A stretch of DNA of 64,000 bases, from assembly GCA_965207595.1 (NCBI GenBank), contig CBDBMW010000013.1:1116001-1180000 (forward strand), in the 5' to 3' direction. The DNA is from JAGWAJ01 sp026707615. Lineage in GTDB: Bacteria > Acidobacteriota > Vicinamibacteria > Vicinamibacterales > UBA8438. The position numbers and the translations under genes are program-made. This document shows positions 9,031 through 17,252 of the stretch, piece after piece. Every line of letters starts with the position of its first letter. Positions within the stretch are counted from its first letter, which is position 1. Under the pieces are notes generated by a model. It was not told the DNA's origin and ran no database searches. It was given only the letters and a program-made list of their open reading frames with translations.

Positions 9031-9299
9031 CACGGGGCCCCGGCACCCACGTCAAGCAAGGACGATCGCGCCGACGACGCCACCGCCAGGCGCTACGGGA
9101 CGCCGGAGCCTCCCGCCGGACTGCTCGGACCGGCAGCCGGGCCCGCGCGGCGGAGCTGGGCCTACCAATCCTCATAGTGACAGGGTAGCGCGATTGCGGT
9201 AATCAGAAGACGCAGCCGGTCGAGTTGCCGAGAGGCCGGCGGCGGGTGACAGCCCTGAGGGCCGGAATCACCCCGGAGACGCCGAGGGGAACCGCCATC

Positions 9300-10472
9300 G
9301 TGAGTAACCGGGACGCGTTCAGTCGCATCCTCACGTCGTTGCACGACGCGATGCTCGACGATGCGCGCTGGCCGGCGACCTCGGCCCTGATCGACGAGGC
9401 CTGCGGCCTGACCGGCAACACCCTCATGGTCGGCGAAGGGCCGAAGGACGACGTCCGGGTGTCCTTCGTCGGGCTCTACTACCGCGGTGAGCGCCGCGAA
9501 GACCTGGAGCGCGAGTACCTCGAGATCTACCACCCCATCGACGAACGCATCCCGCGCGTGCGACGGCAGCCTCACGGTCGCCTGGTGCACGTGACGGACC
9601 AGTACACGGCCGCGGAGCTGAAGACCTCGCGTGCCTACAACGAGGCCCTGCGCCGGGGGCAGTACCAGGACAGCTTCGCCGTTCGTGTCGGGGGTCTGGG
9701 AGACACGCACGTGTCCTGGGGGATCGGCGACCCCGTCGGCTCGCGTGGCTGGGCGTCATCGCAGGTCTCGATGCTCCAGCGGCTGGTGCCCCACGTCCGG
9801 CAGTTCGTGCGGGTGCGTCAGGCGCTGGTGCGCGCGGAGGCGCAGCGCACGACCGTGACGGCGCTGCTCGACAATCCGTGGGTGGGAGTGGTGCACCTGG
9901 ACCGGCGCGGACGGATCCTGTCGGCGAACGACCGAGCCCGGACCATCCTGCGGGAGGGGGACGGGATGACGGACCGGGACGGGGGGCTGCACGCGCGGGA
10001 GTCGGGCGACGAGGCCCGTCTCGCGAAGCTGGTGGCGGCGGCGCTTCCCCGCTCCGACGGGGCTCAAGCACAGTACCGAAGCCGTAGATTCGACGCCGTT
10101 TCGGTCTCCGGGTCGATGCTGCTCTGGCGCGGGTCGGTGCGGCCACCGTTCGCGGTGCACGTGAAGCCCGTGCCCATTCCCCAGCCGGACTACGGGGCGC
10201 GGCACGTTGCCGCGCTGGTGCTGATTGCCGAATTGGGGCGCCGTACGCCGGTTGATCGGGAGTTGGTGGCCTCGGCGCTGGGGTTGACGCCGGCCGAGAG
10301 TCAGGTGGCGGTGTGGCTGGCGGAGGGCAGAAGCGTCCGGGAGATGGCGGAGGCGACGGGCAACACGAAGGACGCCGTCTACTGGCACCGGAAGAGCATC
10401 TACAAGAAGCTAGCCGTCTCGCGGCAGGCGGACCTGGTGCGCTTGGTGCTGTCGCTCGCGGACCTCGGGTAG
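9300..10472 (+). CDS. LuxR-family transcriptional regulator
   Basis: A 390-residue regulator, starting at GTG 9300 behind GAGGGGA; upstream in-frame starts add only proline/arginine-rich residues. The N-terminal ~200 residues have no clear motif but resemble sensor regions of stand-alone LuxR proteins (DAFSRILTSLHDAMLD). A middle PAS-like segment at about 205-240 reads LLDNPWVGVVHLDRRGRILSAND. The C-terminal GerE/LuxR helix-turn-helix at about 325-385 shows LTPAESQVAVWLAEGRS, EMAEATGNTKDAVYWHRKSIYKKL. There is no receiver domain or autoinducer-binding signature I can recognise. It lies about 80 bp upstream of a dyad-containing block ahead of caspase-like target 1, and its tail is duplicated twice near other decayed copies of that block, so it is the best candidate regulator of the DGR targets. 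Confidence 0.85.
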   Translation: MSNRDAFSRILTSLHDAMLDDARWPATSALIDEACGLTGNTLMVGEGPKDDVRVSFVGLYYRGERREDLEREYLEIYHPIDERIPRVRRQPHGRLVHVTDQYTAAELKTSRAYNEALRRGQYQDSFAVRVGGLGDTHVSWGIGDPVGSRGWASSQVSMLQRLVPHVRQFVRVRQALVRAEAQRTTVTALLDNPWVGVVHLDRRGRILSANDRARTILREGDGMTDRDGGLHARESGDEARLAKLVAAALPRSDGAQAQYRSRRFDAVSVSGSMLLWRGSVRPPFAVHVKPVPIPQPDYGARHVAALVLIAELGRRTPVDRELVASALGLTPAESQVAVWLAEGRSVREMAEATGNTKDAVYWHRKSIYKKLAVSRQADLVRLVLSLADLG

Positions 10473-10550
10473 TCCTGACGGCGACGTTCCGTCAACGGCC
10501 ATCGGGTCGTCGATACCGTCGACCTCCAAGGGTAAGCGGGGCCTTCCTTT

Positions 10551-10609
10551 CTGACCTACCACTTCTGGTAGCGACTTCGGAATGCGCTTGGAGTACTACT
10601 GTGCGGGGC
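10551..10609 (+). promoter_or_regulatory. Shared upstream block of DGR target 1, with LuxR-box-like dyad
   Basis: 59 bp, identical at 53 positions to the block at 20722-20780 upstream of target 2. It contains the dyad CTACCActtcTGGTAG, the size and symmetry expected for a LuxR-type dimer site, and ends in GTACTACTGTGCGGGGC. Conservation in otherwise unlike intergenic DNA supports a regulatory role. The exact -35/-10 elements are not clear. Confidence 0.6.
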
Positions 10610-10694
10610 AGTGACGGAGACGGGAGACACCGGTCGCCGCGTGGGTGGAGGCGACCGCGGGGCGGAGTTCCAAGGCAAACGAAGGATGGCTGTG

Positions 10695-12764
10695 ATGCCA
10701 AGAAGACTTGCGGAGCGAGCCGAACGCGGAGTGGCCGAGGTGGACCCCGGCCACGGCGGGAGGCGGCGCGGCACGCCGGGGTGGTTGCTGGTAGGCGCGA
10801 CGGTGGCGGTCGCGTTCGCGCCGCTGGCGGCCCCTTGGGAAGCGACCGCGGCCGGCCGCGTGGCCCTGGTGGTGGGGAACGGGACGTACGCGCACATCGG
10901 GCGGCTGCCGAACCCGGGGAACGACGCGGCGGACATGACGGCGGCGCTGCGCCGCCTGGGCTTCGACGTGACGACGGTCCGGGACGCGGACCGGAACGCG
11001 ATGACCGATGCGCTACGGGTGTTCACGCGGGCGAGCGCGGGAGCGGACGTCTCGCTGGTGTTCTACGCCGGCCACGGCCTGGAGATGGACGGCGTGAACT
11101 ACCTGGTTCCGGTCGACGCGCGGCTGGAGCGGGACACGGACGTGCGGTTCGAGGCGATCGAGCTGGACGACGTGCTGGCGTCGACGACCGGCGCCGCCTT
11201 GCGGGTGGTGATCCTGGACGCGTGCCGGAACAACCCGCTGGCGCGGTCGATGCAGCGCACGGGGGCGTCGCGGAGCGTGAGCCGCGGAAGCTTCGGGGAC
11301 CTGAACGAGTCGCTGCTGGGGGACGAGACGCTGGTGGCGTATGCGGCGGCGGCGGGGACGACGGCGGACGACGGGACGGGGCGGAACAGTCCCTACACCG
11401 CGGCGCTGCTGTCGTACCTGGAGCAACCGCTGGAAATCGGCCTGCTGTTCCGGGAGGTTCGGGCGCGGGTGCTGGAGGCGACGGAGGGCCGCCAGCGTCC
11501 GCACGAGTATGCGTCGCTGCTGAGCGAGCACTACCTGCGGGCGGCGGCGGGCGTGGACCCGCGGGCGGTGGAGGCCGGCTTGGACCTGGACCGTTCGGCG
11601 CGGCGTCTGGTCCAGCAGGGGCTGTCGCGGGCGGGCTACTCGCCGGGACCTGCGGACGGGGTGTTCGGACCGGCTACGCGGGCCGCGATCCGGGGCTGGC
11701 AGACGTCGCGGGGCGCGACGGCGACGGGGTACCTGGATGCCGCCGGAGCGGCAGCACTGGGGGTACGGATTCCCGGTGCGCCTGCGGCTTCCGTTCCGGT
11801 TCCGTCGACCGTGGCTTCGGGGCCGGCGAGCGTGGCGACGGCGGATTTGGCGCGGGCGGAGGTCGTGTTCTGGGAGTCGATCCGGGAGAGCGCGGATCCG
11901 GCGGACTTCGACGAGTACCTGGTTCGGTGGCCGGCAGGTCTCTTTGCCCGGCTGGCGGCGAACCGGCTGGCCGCGCTGCGCGAGCCGGCGAGTGTCACCT
12001 CTTCGGGGGATCCGCCTCGGAGACGGGAACCGGGAGAGGTCTTCCGGGACTGCCCGACCTGCCCGGAGATGGTGGTCGTCCCGGCCGGGCGCTTCCGGAT
12101 GGGCTGCGTGTCGGGGCGCGACTGCGCCGATGACGAGCATCCGGTGCACGAGGTGGAGGTCGCATCGTTCGCGCTGGGTGTCTACGAGATGACGTTCGAC
12201 GAGTACGACCGCTTCGCCGCGGCGACGGGCCGCGAACGGCCCGCCGACCGGGGCTGGGGGCGTGGCGGCCGTCCGGCGATCAACGTGTCCTGGGAGGACG
12301 CAACGGCCTTCGCGGCGTGGCTCTCGGAGGAAACCGGGGAGGAGTACCGGCTGCCGAGCGAATCGGAGTGGGAGTATGCGGCGCGGGCGGCGGGGTCGAC
12401 GACACGCTATAGCTGGGGGGACGACGTCGGACACAACCGGGCGAACTGTGCTGGCTGCGGCGGTCGGTGGGATGACGAGAACCGGACGGCGCTGGCGGGG
12501 TCGTTCGCTGCGAACGGGTTCGGGCTGCACGACATGCACGGGAACGTCTGGGAGTGGGTGGAGGACTGCTGGCACGAGAACTACGCCCGCTCCCCGCGGG
12601 ACGGCACTGCGTGGACGCGCGGAGGCGACTGCAGTCGGCGCGTGTTGCGTGGCGGTGCCTGGGACCTCGACCCGGGGAGCCTCCGCTCGGCCAATCGCAG
12701 CAGTTTCGATGCGGAGAACCGGATCGGCAGCATCGGTTTTCGCGTGGCGAGGACGCTGGATTAA
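10695..12764 (+). CDS. DGR target 1: exported caspase-like / FGE-sulfatase (C-type lectin fold) protein
   Basis: A 689-residue protein; ATG 10695 (or 10686) follows GAAGG. Order: signal peptide ending near ATAAG; caspase-like peptidase C14 domain at about 55-290 with the catalytic dyad visible as FYAGHGLE (His) and ILDACRNNP (Cys); a peptidoglycan-binding-like domain (GPADGVFGPATRAAIRGWQ); a short FWESIRESADPADFDEYL motif; then an FGE-sulfatase domain from FRDCPTCPEMVVVPAGRF to the end (LPSESEWEYAARA, GNVWEWVEDCW). The C-terminal RRVLRGGAW to GFRVARTLD is a DGR variable region. Its VR carries non-adenine differences from the TR, so it may no longer be actively diversified. Likely periplasmic or cell-surface. 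The VR would form the ligand-binding face of the lectin fold (family knowledge); coupling of ligand binding to proteolysis is inference. Confidence 0.9.
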   Translation: MPRRLAERAERGVAEVDPGHGGRRRGTPGWLLVGATVAVAFAPLAAPWEATAAGRVALVVGNGTYAHIGRLPNPGNDAADMTAALRRLGFDVTTVRDADRNAMTDALRVFTRASAGADVSLVFYAGHGLEMDGVNYLVPVDARLERDTDVRFEAIELDDVLASTTGAALRVVILDACRNNPLARSMQRTGASRSVSRGSFGDLNESLLGDETLVAYAAAAGTTADDGTGRNSPYTAALLSYLEQPLEIGLLFREVRARVLEATEGRQRPHEYASLLSEHYLRAAAGVDPRAVEAGLDLDRSARRLVQQGLSRAGYSPGPADGVFGPATRAAIRGWQTSRGATATGYLDAAGAAALGVRIPGAPAASVPVPSTVASGPASVATADLARAEVVFWESIRESADPADFDEYLVRWPAGLFARLAANRLAALREPASVTSSGDPPRRREPGEVFRDCPTCPEMVVVPAGRFRMGCVSGRDCADDEHPVHEVEVASFALGVYEMTFDEYDRFAAATGRERPADRGWGRGGRPAINVSWEDATAFAAWLSEETGEEYRLPSESEWEYAARAAGSTTRYSWGDDVGHNRANCAGCGGRWDDENRTALAGSFAANGFGLHDMHGNVWEWVEDCWHENYARSPRDGTAWTRGGDCSRRVLRGGAWDLDPGSLRSANRSSFDAENRIGSIGFRVARTLD
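12634..12751 (+). repeat. Variable region VR1 (target 1)
   Basis: Aligns without gaps to the TR at 24542-24659. About 13 substitutions lie at TR adenines, but 8 lie at non-adenine positions (for example GGG to GCG near the start, TTCC to TGCC, CGG to GGG, GCG to GCC, AGG to AGT, and two in the ACG codon). The 3' end (GGTTTTCGCGTGGCGAGGACG) is identical to VR2 and VR3. The non-adenine changes point to an old VR, or one templated by a different TR. Confidence 0.85.
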
Positions 12765-12882
12765 CCTCGTTCCTCTTCAACTCCTTACCTCTTTCCCGCT
12801 GCCTTTCGCGGAACGGTGCAGTGGGGAGGAGTTGCATCCATCCGGGAGCGCCTTCCGTCGATGGTCGCGCGCGCCGGGGAGG

Positions 12883-13494
12883 ATGCCGGGAGACCAGGGA
12901 CTGGCCAAGGCCGGGAGCCGGCCCGCTGAGTCGGCGGCGTCGACGAGGTCGTCGGAGCTCCTGGCGCGGGCACGACACGGGGATCGTTCGGCGGCCGGCG
13001 CGCTGTTCGCGCGGTGGTTCCCGTGGCTCCGGCGGCGGACGCGCGGGCGGCTGCCGGGCTGGGCGCGCGGTGCGGCCGACACGAGCGACCTCGTGCAGGA
13101 AGTCCTGCTGCACACGGTGCGCCGGTTGACGGGGTTCGAGTCGACGAGCAGCGCGGCGTTCCGGGCTTACCTCCTGCGGGCCGTCGAGCGCCGCATCCGG
13201 GACGAGATGCGGCGCGTGGTGCGCCGCGGCCCCCAGATTGAGCTGGAGGGGGAGGAGCTGCCGGCCGGCGGCCCGTCCCCGCTGCAGCAGGTGATCGACG
13301 GCGAGGCCTGGGAGCGCTACCTCCGGGCGCTGGGCCGCCTGACGGAGCGCGAGCGGCGGCTGATCGTGGGTCGTGCCGAACTGGGGTACTCGTTCCGGCA
13401 ACTGGCGCTGGTCGACGAGCGCGTGAGCGCGGAGGCGGCGCGCAAGGCGCTGCGGCGGGCGCTGGTGCGCCTCTCGCAGGAGATGGACGCGTGA
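12883..13494 (+). CDS. RNA polymerase sigma-70 family (ECF-like) factor
   Basis: About 203 residues. Region 2 is seen as SELLARARHGDRSAAGALF with DTSDLVQEVLLHTVRRL, and region 4 as LGRLTERERRLIVGRAELG and FRQLALVDERVSAEAARKA. The ATG at 12883 has GGGGAGG directly against it, so a TTG at 12832 with GGGGAGGAG spaced 1-7 bases upstream is an alternative start. It lies 118 bases after target 1 and 136 bases before a membrane Ser/Thr kinase, in the same direction. Sigma factors of this kind are often paired with protein kinases that control them, so it may drive the operon that follows. No anti-sigma factor gene is seen. Confidence 0.85.
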   Translation: MPGDQGLAKAGSRPAESAASTRSSELLARARHGDRSAAGALFARWFPWLRRRTRGRLPGWARGAADTSDLVQEVLLHTVRRLTGFESTSSAAFRAYLLRAVERRIRDEMRRVVRRGPQIELEGEELPAGGPSPLQQVIDGEAWERYLRALGRLTERERRLIVGRAELGYSFRQLALVDERVSAEAARKALRRALVRLSQEMDA

Positions 13495-13630
13495 GCCGGC
13501 CGGACCAGCGGCGCGGGGCCCGACGCCCGCGCTGCGCCGCTACGCGTCCGGATTCGCGCGCGCGGGCGTCTTCTCCCGGCAACCGGGCTCGCCGGCAGGG
13601 GGCGCGCGGGGCTCGAAGCAGGAGGGGAGG

Positions 13631-16498
13631 GTGAGGCGCGAGACGCGCGATCGCGGGCTGTTGCCGGAGGTGGCGGATGCCGTTGCCGCCGGCCAGGAGG
13701 TGGACTGGGAGCGGTACGCCGCGCGCGCCGACGCCTCCGAGCGGGGCGCGCTCGCCCAGCTCCGCACGCTGGAGGGGATCTGCCACACCGCGGGGCCGGC
13801 GGAGCCCTCGAGCCGGCCCGTCGCAGCGCGCGGCGGTCAGGAGTCGCGGTTCGCGCGGCGGGCGATCGGCGTGCTGGTCGCCGTGGCCCTCGTCGAGTCG
13901 GCGGTCGGGCTGTTCACGGGCGCGGCCCTGCTGCCGTCTGCGGCCGAGGGGATGCTGGCCGCGCTGGCGAGCCCGGACGAGACGGCGCGCGGTTTCCTGC
14001 CGGTGGAGGACATGTCGCCGCCGGCGCTCCTGCTGCGCATCGTCCCCCACGTCCTGTACCCAGTGTGCGGTCTGGTGCTGTACCTGGGCGGCCGGTTCGA
14101 CCGCCGGTCGCGGCTGCTGGGCGCGGTGCTGGTGCTGCTCGGCGCGTTCTGGGCGCAGCCGGTGGCGGGCGGTCTCGGCGTGGGCCTCTACCCGGAGCTC
14201 TTCGTGCCGGCCGTCTTGTGGATGTTCGTGCGGGAGTTCCCCGGCATTCGGCGGGGGACGCGGCTCGACGTCCTGGCGACGCGCATGGCGTGGCTGGCGG
14301 CCACGGTGGGCGGCGTGCTGCAAGTGGCGAACCTGCCGCCGGTGCAGGCGCTGAGCCCGTCGCTGGGGGTGCTGGCGCGGGAGGTGCCGGGCGCCTACAT
14401 CGCGCCAGCGTTCTTCGGTCCGCACTGCGTGCTCATCCTCGCGGGGCTGGCCGTCCTGCTGCTGCGCGTCGGGGGCGTACCGCGCGACGACCGATTGCAG
14501 ACGCTGCTGTTCGCCGGCGGGATTGCGGCGGCGCTGGCGCCGCACGTCGAAGGGGTGGTCGAGGTGGTTTCCCCGGGGACGGTCACGGTCGCCGCGGCGA
14601 ACTGGGTGAGCGTCGTGGCGAGCGTGTCGGCGATCGCGGTCCCGTGCCTGACGCTGTACGCGGCGATCGCGCTGCGGGTGCTGGACGTGCGGACGACGGT
14701 GCGGGTGTCGGCGCGGCGGCTGCTGACGCGGGGCGGGCTGGCGGTGCTGACGGCGGGGCCGCTGGCGGCGCTGGCGGGGCTGCTGGCGAGCCGCGCGGAC
14801 CTGTCGGTGCGGGCCGTGCTCGCCGACCCGCTGTCGCAGGGGTTCGTGGGCGCGGCGGCCGCGGGGCTGGTGGCGCTGGCGTGGCGGGAGCGTCTGCTCG
14901 CGGGCCTGGACGGCTGGGTGGCGCCGGAGACGACCGACCAGCGGCGGGCGCTGGCGGCGGCGGCCGGCGAGCTCGGGCAGGCCACCGACGCGGCGGAGGT
15001 CGAGGCGGCGGTCGCGCGCGCGGCGCGGCAGGGCGCCGGGGTGCCGGCGGGGATGCTGGCCGCCCTCGACGCGTCCGACGAGCGGTTTGCGGCAGCCAGC
15101 GGGACGCTGGCGCCGCTGCCGCGCACATCGCTGCTGGCCGGCGTCCTGGCCGAGATCCGCAGCTCGCTCCTAGTCGATCCGGAGCGGCGCCAGACGGCGT
15201 TCGAGCTGCTGCCGCCGGGCGAGGCGGCGTGGGTGTCGGCGACGGGGGCAGCGCACGTGGTGCCGATTGCCGGAGCTGGAGCGACGCTGTCCGGCCTGCT
15301 GGTGGTGGGTCGCCGGGCGGACGGGACGCGGCTGCGGCCGGTGGACCTGTCGTTCCTGGAGGCGCTGGCGGCGTCGGCGGGCCTGGCGCTGGCGCGGTTG
15401 CGGCAGCCCGGGCCGCCCGGGGATGCTCCGCCGGCCCGCGCGTGTCAGGCGTGTGGGCGGGTCGCGACAGCATCGGAGGCGCGCGCGCGGTGCGACGCGT
15501 GCGGCGGTGCGTGGGCGGAGGCTCCGCTCCCGGCTCTCGTGGCGGGCAAGCTCGCCGTGGAGCGGCGCATCGGCGCGGGCGGGATGGGGACGGTCTACCG
15601 AGCGCGGGACATCGACCTGGACCGGGTGGTGGCGATCAAGACGCTGGACGGCGTGTCGGCGGCTGGCCTGGCGCAGTTGCGGCGGGAGGCGCAGGCGATG
15701 GCTGCGTCGGCGCACGCGGGCGTCGCCCAGGTCTACAGCCTCGAGACGTGGCGGGGGCGGCCGCTGCTGGTGATGGAGCACCTCGACGGGGGGACGCTGG
15801 CGGCGCGCCTCGGGCGCGGGCCGCTGGCGCCGGGTGCGGCGGTGCGGGTGGTCACGGCGGTGGCCGAAGCCCTCGACGCGCTGCACGCGGCGGGGTACCG
15901 GCACGGGGACGTGAAGCCGAGCAACATCGGGCTCACGGCGAAGGGGTCGGTGAAGCTCCTCGACTTCGGGCTGGCGGAGATCACCGGGGGCGGTCGGCCG
16001 CTGGGCGGGGGTACGGTGGCGTACCTGTCGCCGGAGGCGCTCGACGGCCGGCCGGCGGGCGCGGCGGACGACGTGTGGGCGCTGGGCGTGGTGCTGCACG
16101 AGATGGTGGCGGGCCGGCGCCCGTTCGGGGGCGCCACGGCCAAAGAGACGGTCGACGCCATCCGCAACCAGCGCTTCCGGACGCCGCCGGCTACCCGCTC
16201 GAACACGCCCGATGCGCACGCCCGCGAGGCCGTGCTGTCGTTCGCCGGCGAGATGCTGACGGCGCCAGCGTCCGCCCGCCCGGCGACGGCGGGCGCGCTG
16301 GCGGCGGCCGTCCGTGGCCTCGTCCCCGAAGCGCTGCCGCCCGCGCCGGTGTCGCTTCTCCCGGAGCCAGCGGCGGCGGACGCCGGTGCGACCCTCGACG
16401 CGCGTCCGGTTTCGGGATCCTCGGCGTCTACAGCCACAACGGCCTCGACGCGTGCGTGGACGAGCGCGGAAGGGAAGACGGAGGGAGCGGAGCGATGA
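13631..16498 (+). CDS. Membrane Ser/Thr protein kinase with GAF-like and zinc-ribbon segments
   Basis: A 955-residue protein starting at GTG 13631 behind GGAGGGGAGG. A short cytoplasmic N-terminus is followed by about eight to nine hydrophobic segments (residues ~75-420), a GAF-like region (~430-590), a zinc ribbon (CQACG and CDACGG, ~600-630) and a complete Hanks-type kinase domain at the C-terminal side (~640-890). The kinase has the P-loop GAGGMGTVY, VAIKTL lysine, HGDVKPSNI catalytic loop, DFGLAE and a YLSPEAL activation segment. This order, with the kinase C-terminal to the membrane domain, is unusual: most bacterial STPKs have the kinase first and one membrane helix. It follows the sigma factor and is followed by DUF4384/OmpA/trypsin genes. 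It likely transmits a membrane signal by phosphorylation; substrates are unknown. Confidence 0.9.
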   Translation: MRRETRDRGLLPEVADAVAAGQEVDWERYAARADASERGALAQLRTLEGICHTAGPAEPSSRPVAARGGQESRFARRAIGVLVAVALVESAVGLFTGAALLPSAAEGMLAALASPDETARGFLPVEDMSPPALLLRIVPHVLYPVCGLVLYLGGRFDRRSRLLGAVLVLLGAFWAQPVAGGLGVGLYPELFVPAVLWMFVREFPGIRRGTRLDVLATRMAWLAATVGGVLQVANLPPVQALSPSLGVLAREVPGAYIAPAFFGPHCVLILAGLAVLLLRVGGVPRDDRLQTLLFAGGIAAALAPHVEGVVEVVSPGTVTVAAANWVSVVASVSAIAVPCLTLYAAIALRVLDVRTTVRVSARRLLTRGGLAVLTAGPLAALAGLLASRADLSVRAVLADPLSQGFVGAAAAGLVALAWRERLLAGLDGWVAPETTDQRRALAAAAGELGQATDAAEVEAAVARAARQGAGVPAGMLAALDASDERFAAASGTLAPLPRTSLLAGVLAEIRSSLLVDPERRQTAFELLPPGEAAWVSATGAAHVVPIAGAGATLSGLLVVGRRADGTRLRPVDLSFLEALAASAGLALARLRQPGPPGDAPPARACQACGRVATASEARARCDACGGAWAEAPLPALVAGKLAVERRIGAGGMGTVYRARDIDLDRVVAIKTLDGVSAAGLAQLRREAQAMAASAHAGVAQVYSLETWRGRPLLVMEHLDGGTLAARLGRGPLAPGAAVRVVTAVAEALDALHAAGYRHGDVKPSNIGLTAKGSVKLLDFGLAEITGGGRPLGGGTVAYLSPEALDGRPAGAADDVWALGVVLHEMVAGRRPFGGATAKETVDAIRNQRFRTPPATRSNTPDAHAREAVLSFAGEMLTAPASARPATAGALAAAVRGLVPEALPPAPVSLLPEPAAADAGATLDARPVSGSSASTATTASTRAWTSAEGKTEGAER

Positions 16499-16590
16499 CC
16501 GGAGCATGTCGAGGAAGGCCAGCCAGTCCGGGTCTGGCCCGGGAGGCTGCGGCGAATGGGGCCGGCGCGCGCGGAGGGGCGCGGCCTGGG

Positions 16591-17151
16591 ATGTTCCGCT
16601 CCCGCGTGTTGGCGGCAGGGGCCGCAGCGGCGCTGTTGTCGGTCGCGGTCGCCGCGGGCTGCCGGTCGGCGGGGAACGGGGCGCTCGTGGGCGCGGGCGG
16701 GCTGGACGTGGCCGTCAACAGCGCGCCGGCGTTCGCGGTCGGCATCGTCCCGACGACGGCGCCGCCGGTGGCGGTGGGGACGCCGATCGGCTTCCGGGTG
16801 TCGTCGAGCGAGGCGGGTTTCGGGCACCTCTACCTGGTCAACGCGGACGGCGGCGTGACGATGCTGGCGGAGAACCTGCCGGTGGCGGCCGGGGCGCAGG
16901 TGGAGTATCCGCGGCCGGGCGACGGCATCGTCATCCGGGCGGCGTTGCCGGCCGGCGTCGACCGCGTCGTGTTCCTGGTGACGCGGCAGCCGTTCGGGGG
17001 CTTCGCCGACAGCCAGGGGAGCACGCTGACGCGGCCGATGGTCCTGGCGTCGACGGCGGGGACGTTCCTGCGCCGGCTCAACCAGGCGACGCAGCAGATG
17101 CCGGCCTCGTCGTGGGCGGTCGCCGAGACCCGCGTGCAGGTGGTCGAGTAG
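16591..17151 (+). CDS. DUF4384-type lipoprotein
   Basis: The ATG at 16591 (GGAGGGG 11 bases upstream) gives a perfect lipoprotein signal, MFRSRVLAAGAAAALLSVAV then AAGC with the lipobox cysteine. An upstream ATG at 16495 overlaps the kinase stop (ATGA) and would add 32 unlikely residues. The mature ~160 residues contain a DUF4384-like fold (PIGFRVSSSEAGFGHLYLVN, MLAENLPVAAG), the small beta-rich domain commonly found beside bacterial Ser/Thr kinases. It is probably anchored in the inner or outer membrane facing the periplasm. The exact role is unknown, perhaps a sensor or partner of the kinase. Confidence 0.75.
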   Translation: MFRSRVLAAGAAAALLSVAVAAGCRSAGNGALVGAGGLDVAVNSAPAFAVGIVPTTAPPVAVGTPIGFRVSSSEAGFGHLYLVNADGGVTMLAENLPVAAGAQVEYPRPGDGIVIRAALPAGVDRVVFLVTRQPFGGFADSQGSTLTRPMVLASTAGTFLRRLNQATQQMPASSWAVAETRVQVVE

Positions 17152-17198
17152 GGACGCCGCGCTTCAGCCGGTGGTCGAGTAGGGACTCCGCGCTTCAG
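17140..17198. repeat. 28-bp tandem duplication across a stop codon
   Basis: GTGGTCGAGTAGGGAC and the following bases to GCGCTTCAG occur at 17140-17167 and again at 17171-17198 with one mismatch. The first copy contains the stop codon of the DUF4384 lipoprotein gene. It looks like a recent slippage duplication; no function is evident. Confidence 0.8.
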
Positions 17199-17252
17199 AG
17201 GAGGCCGGAGGCCGGTTGGGCCGTGGCGGGCCCGCAAGGAAGAAGGAGACGG

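Noticed and set aside
10695..12764. FGE-type domain as a true formylglycine-generating or ergothioneine/PvdO-type enzyme
   Set aside because: The domain ends in a DGR variable region, no sulfatase is nearby, and the context matches lectin-fold display proteins rather than catalysis.
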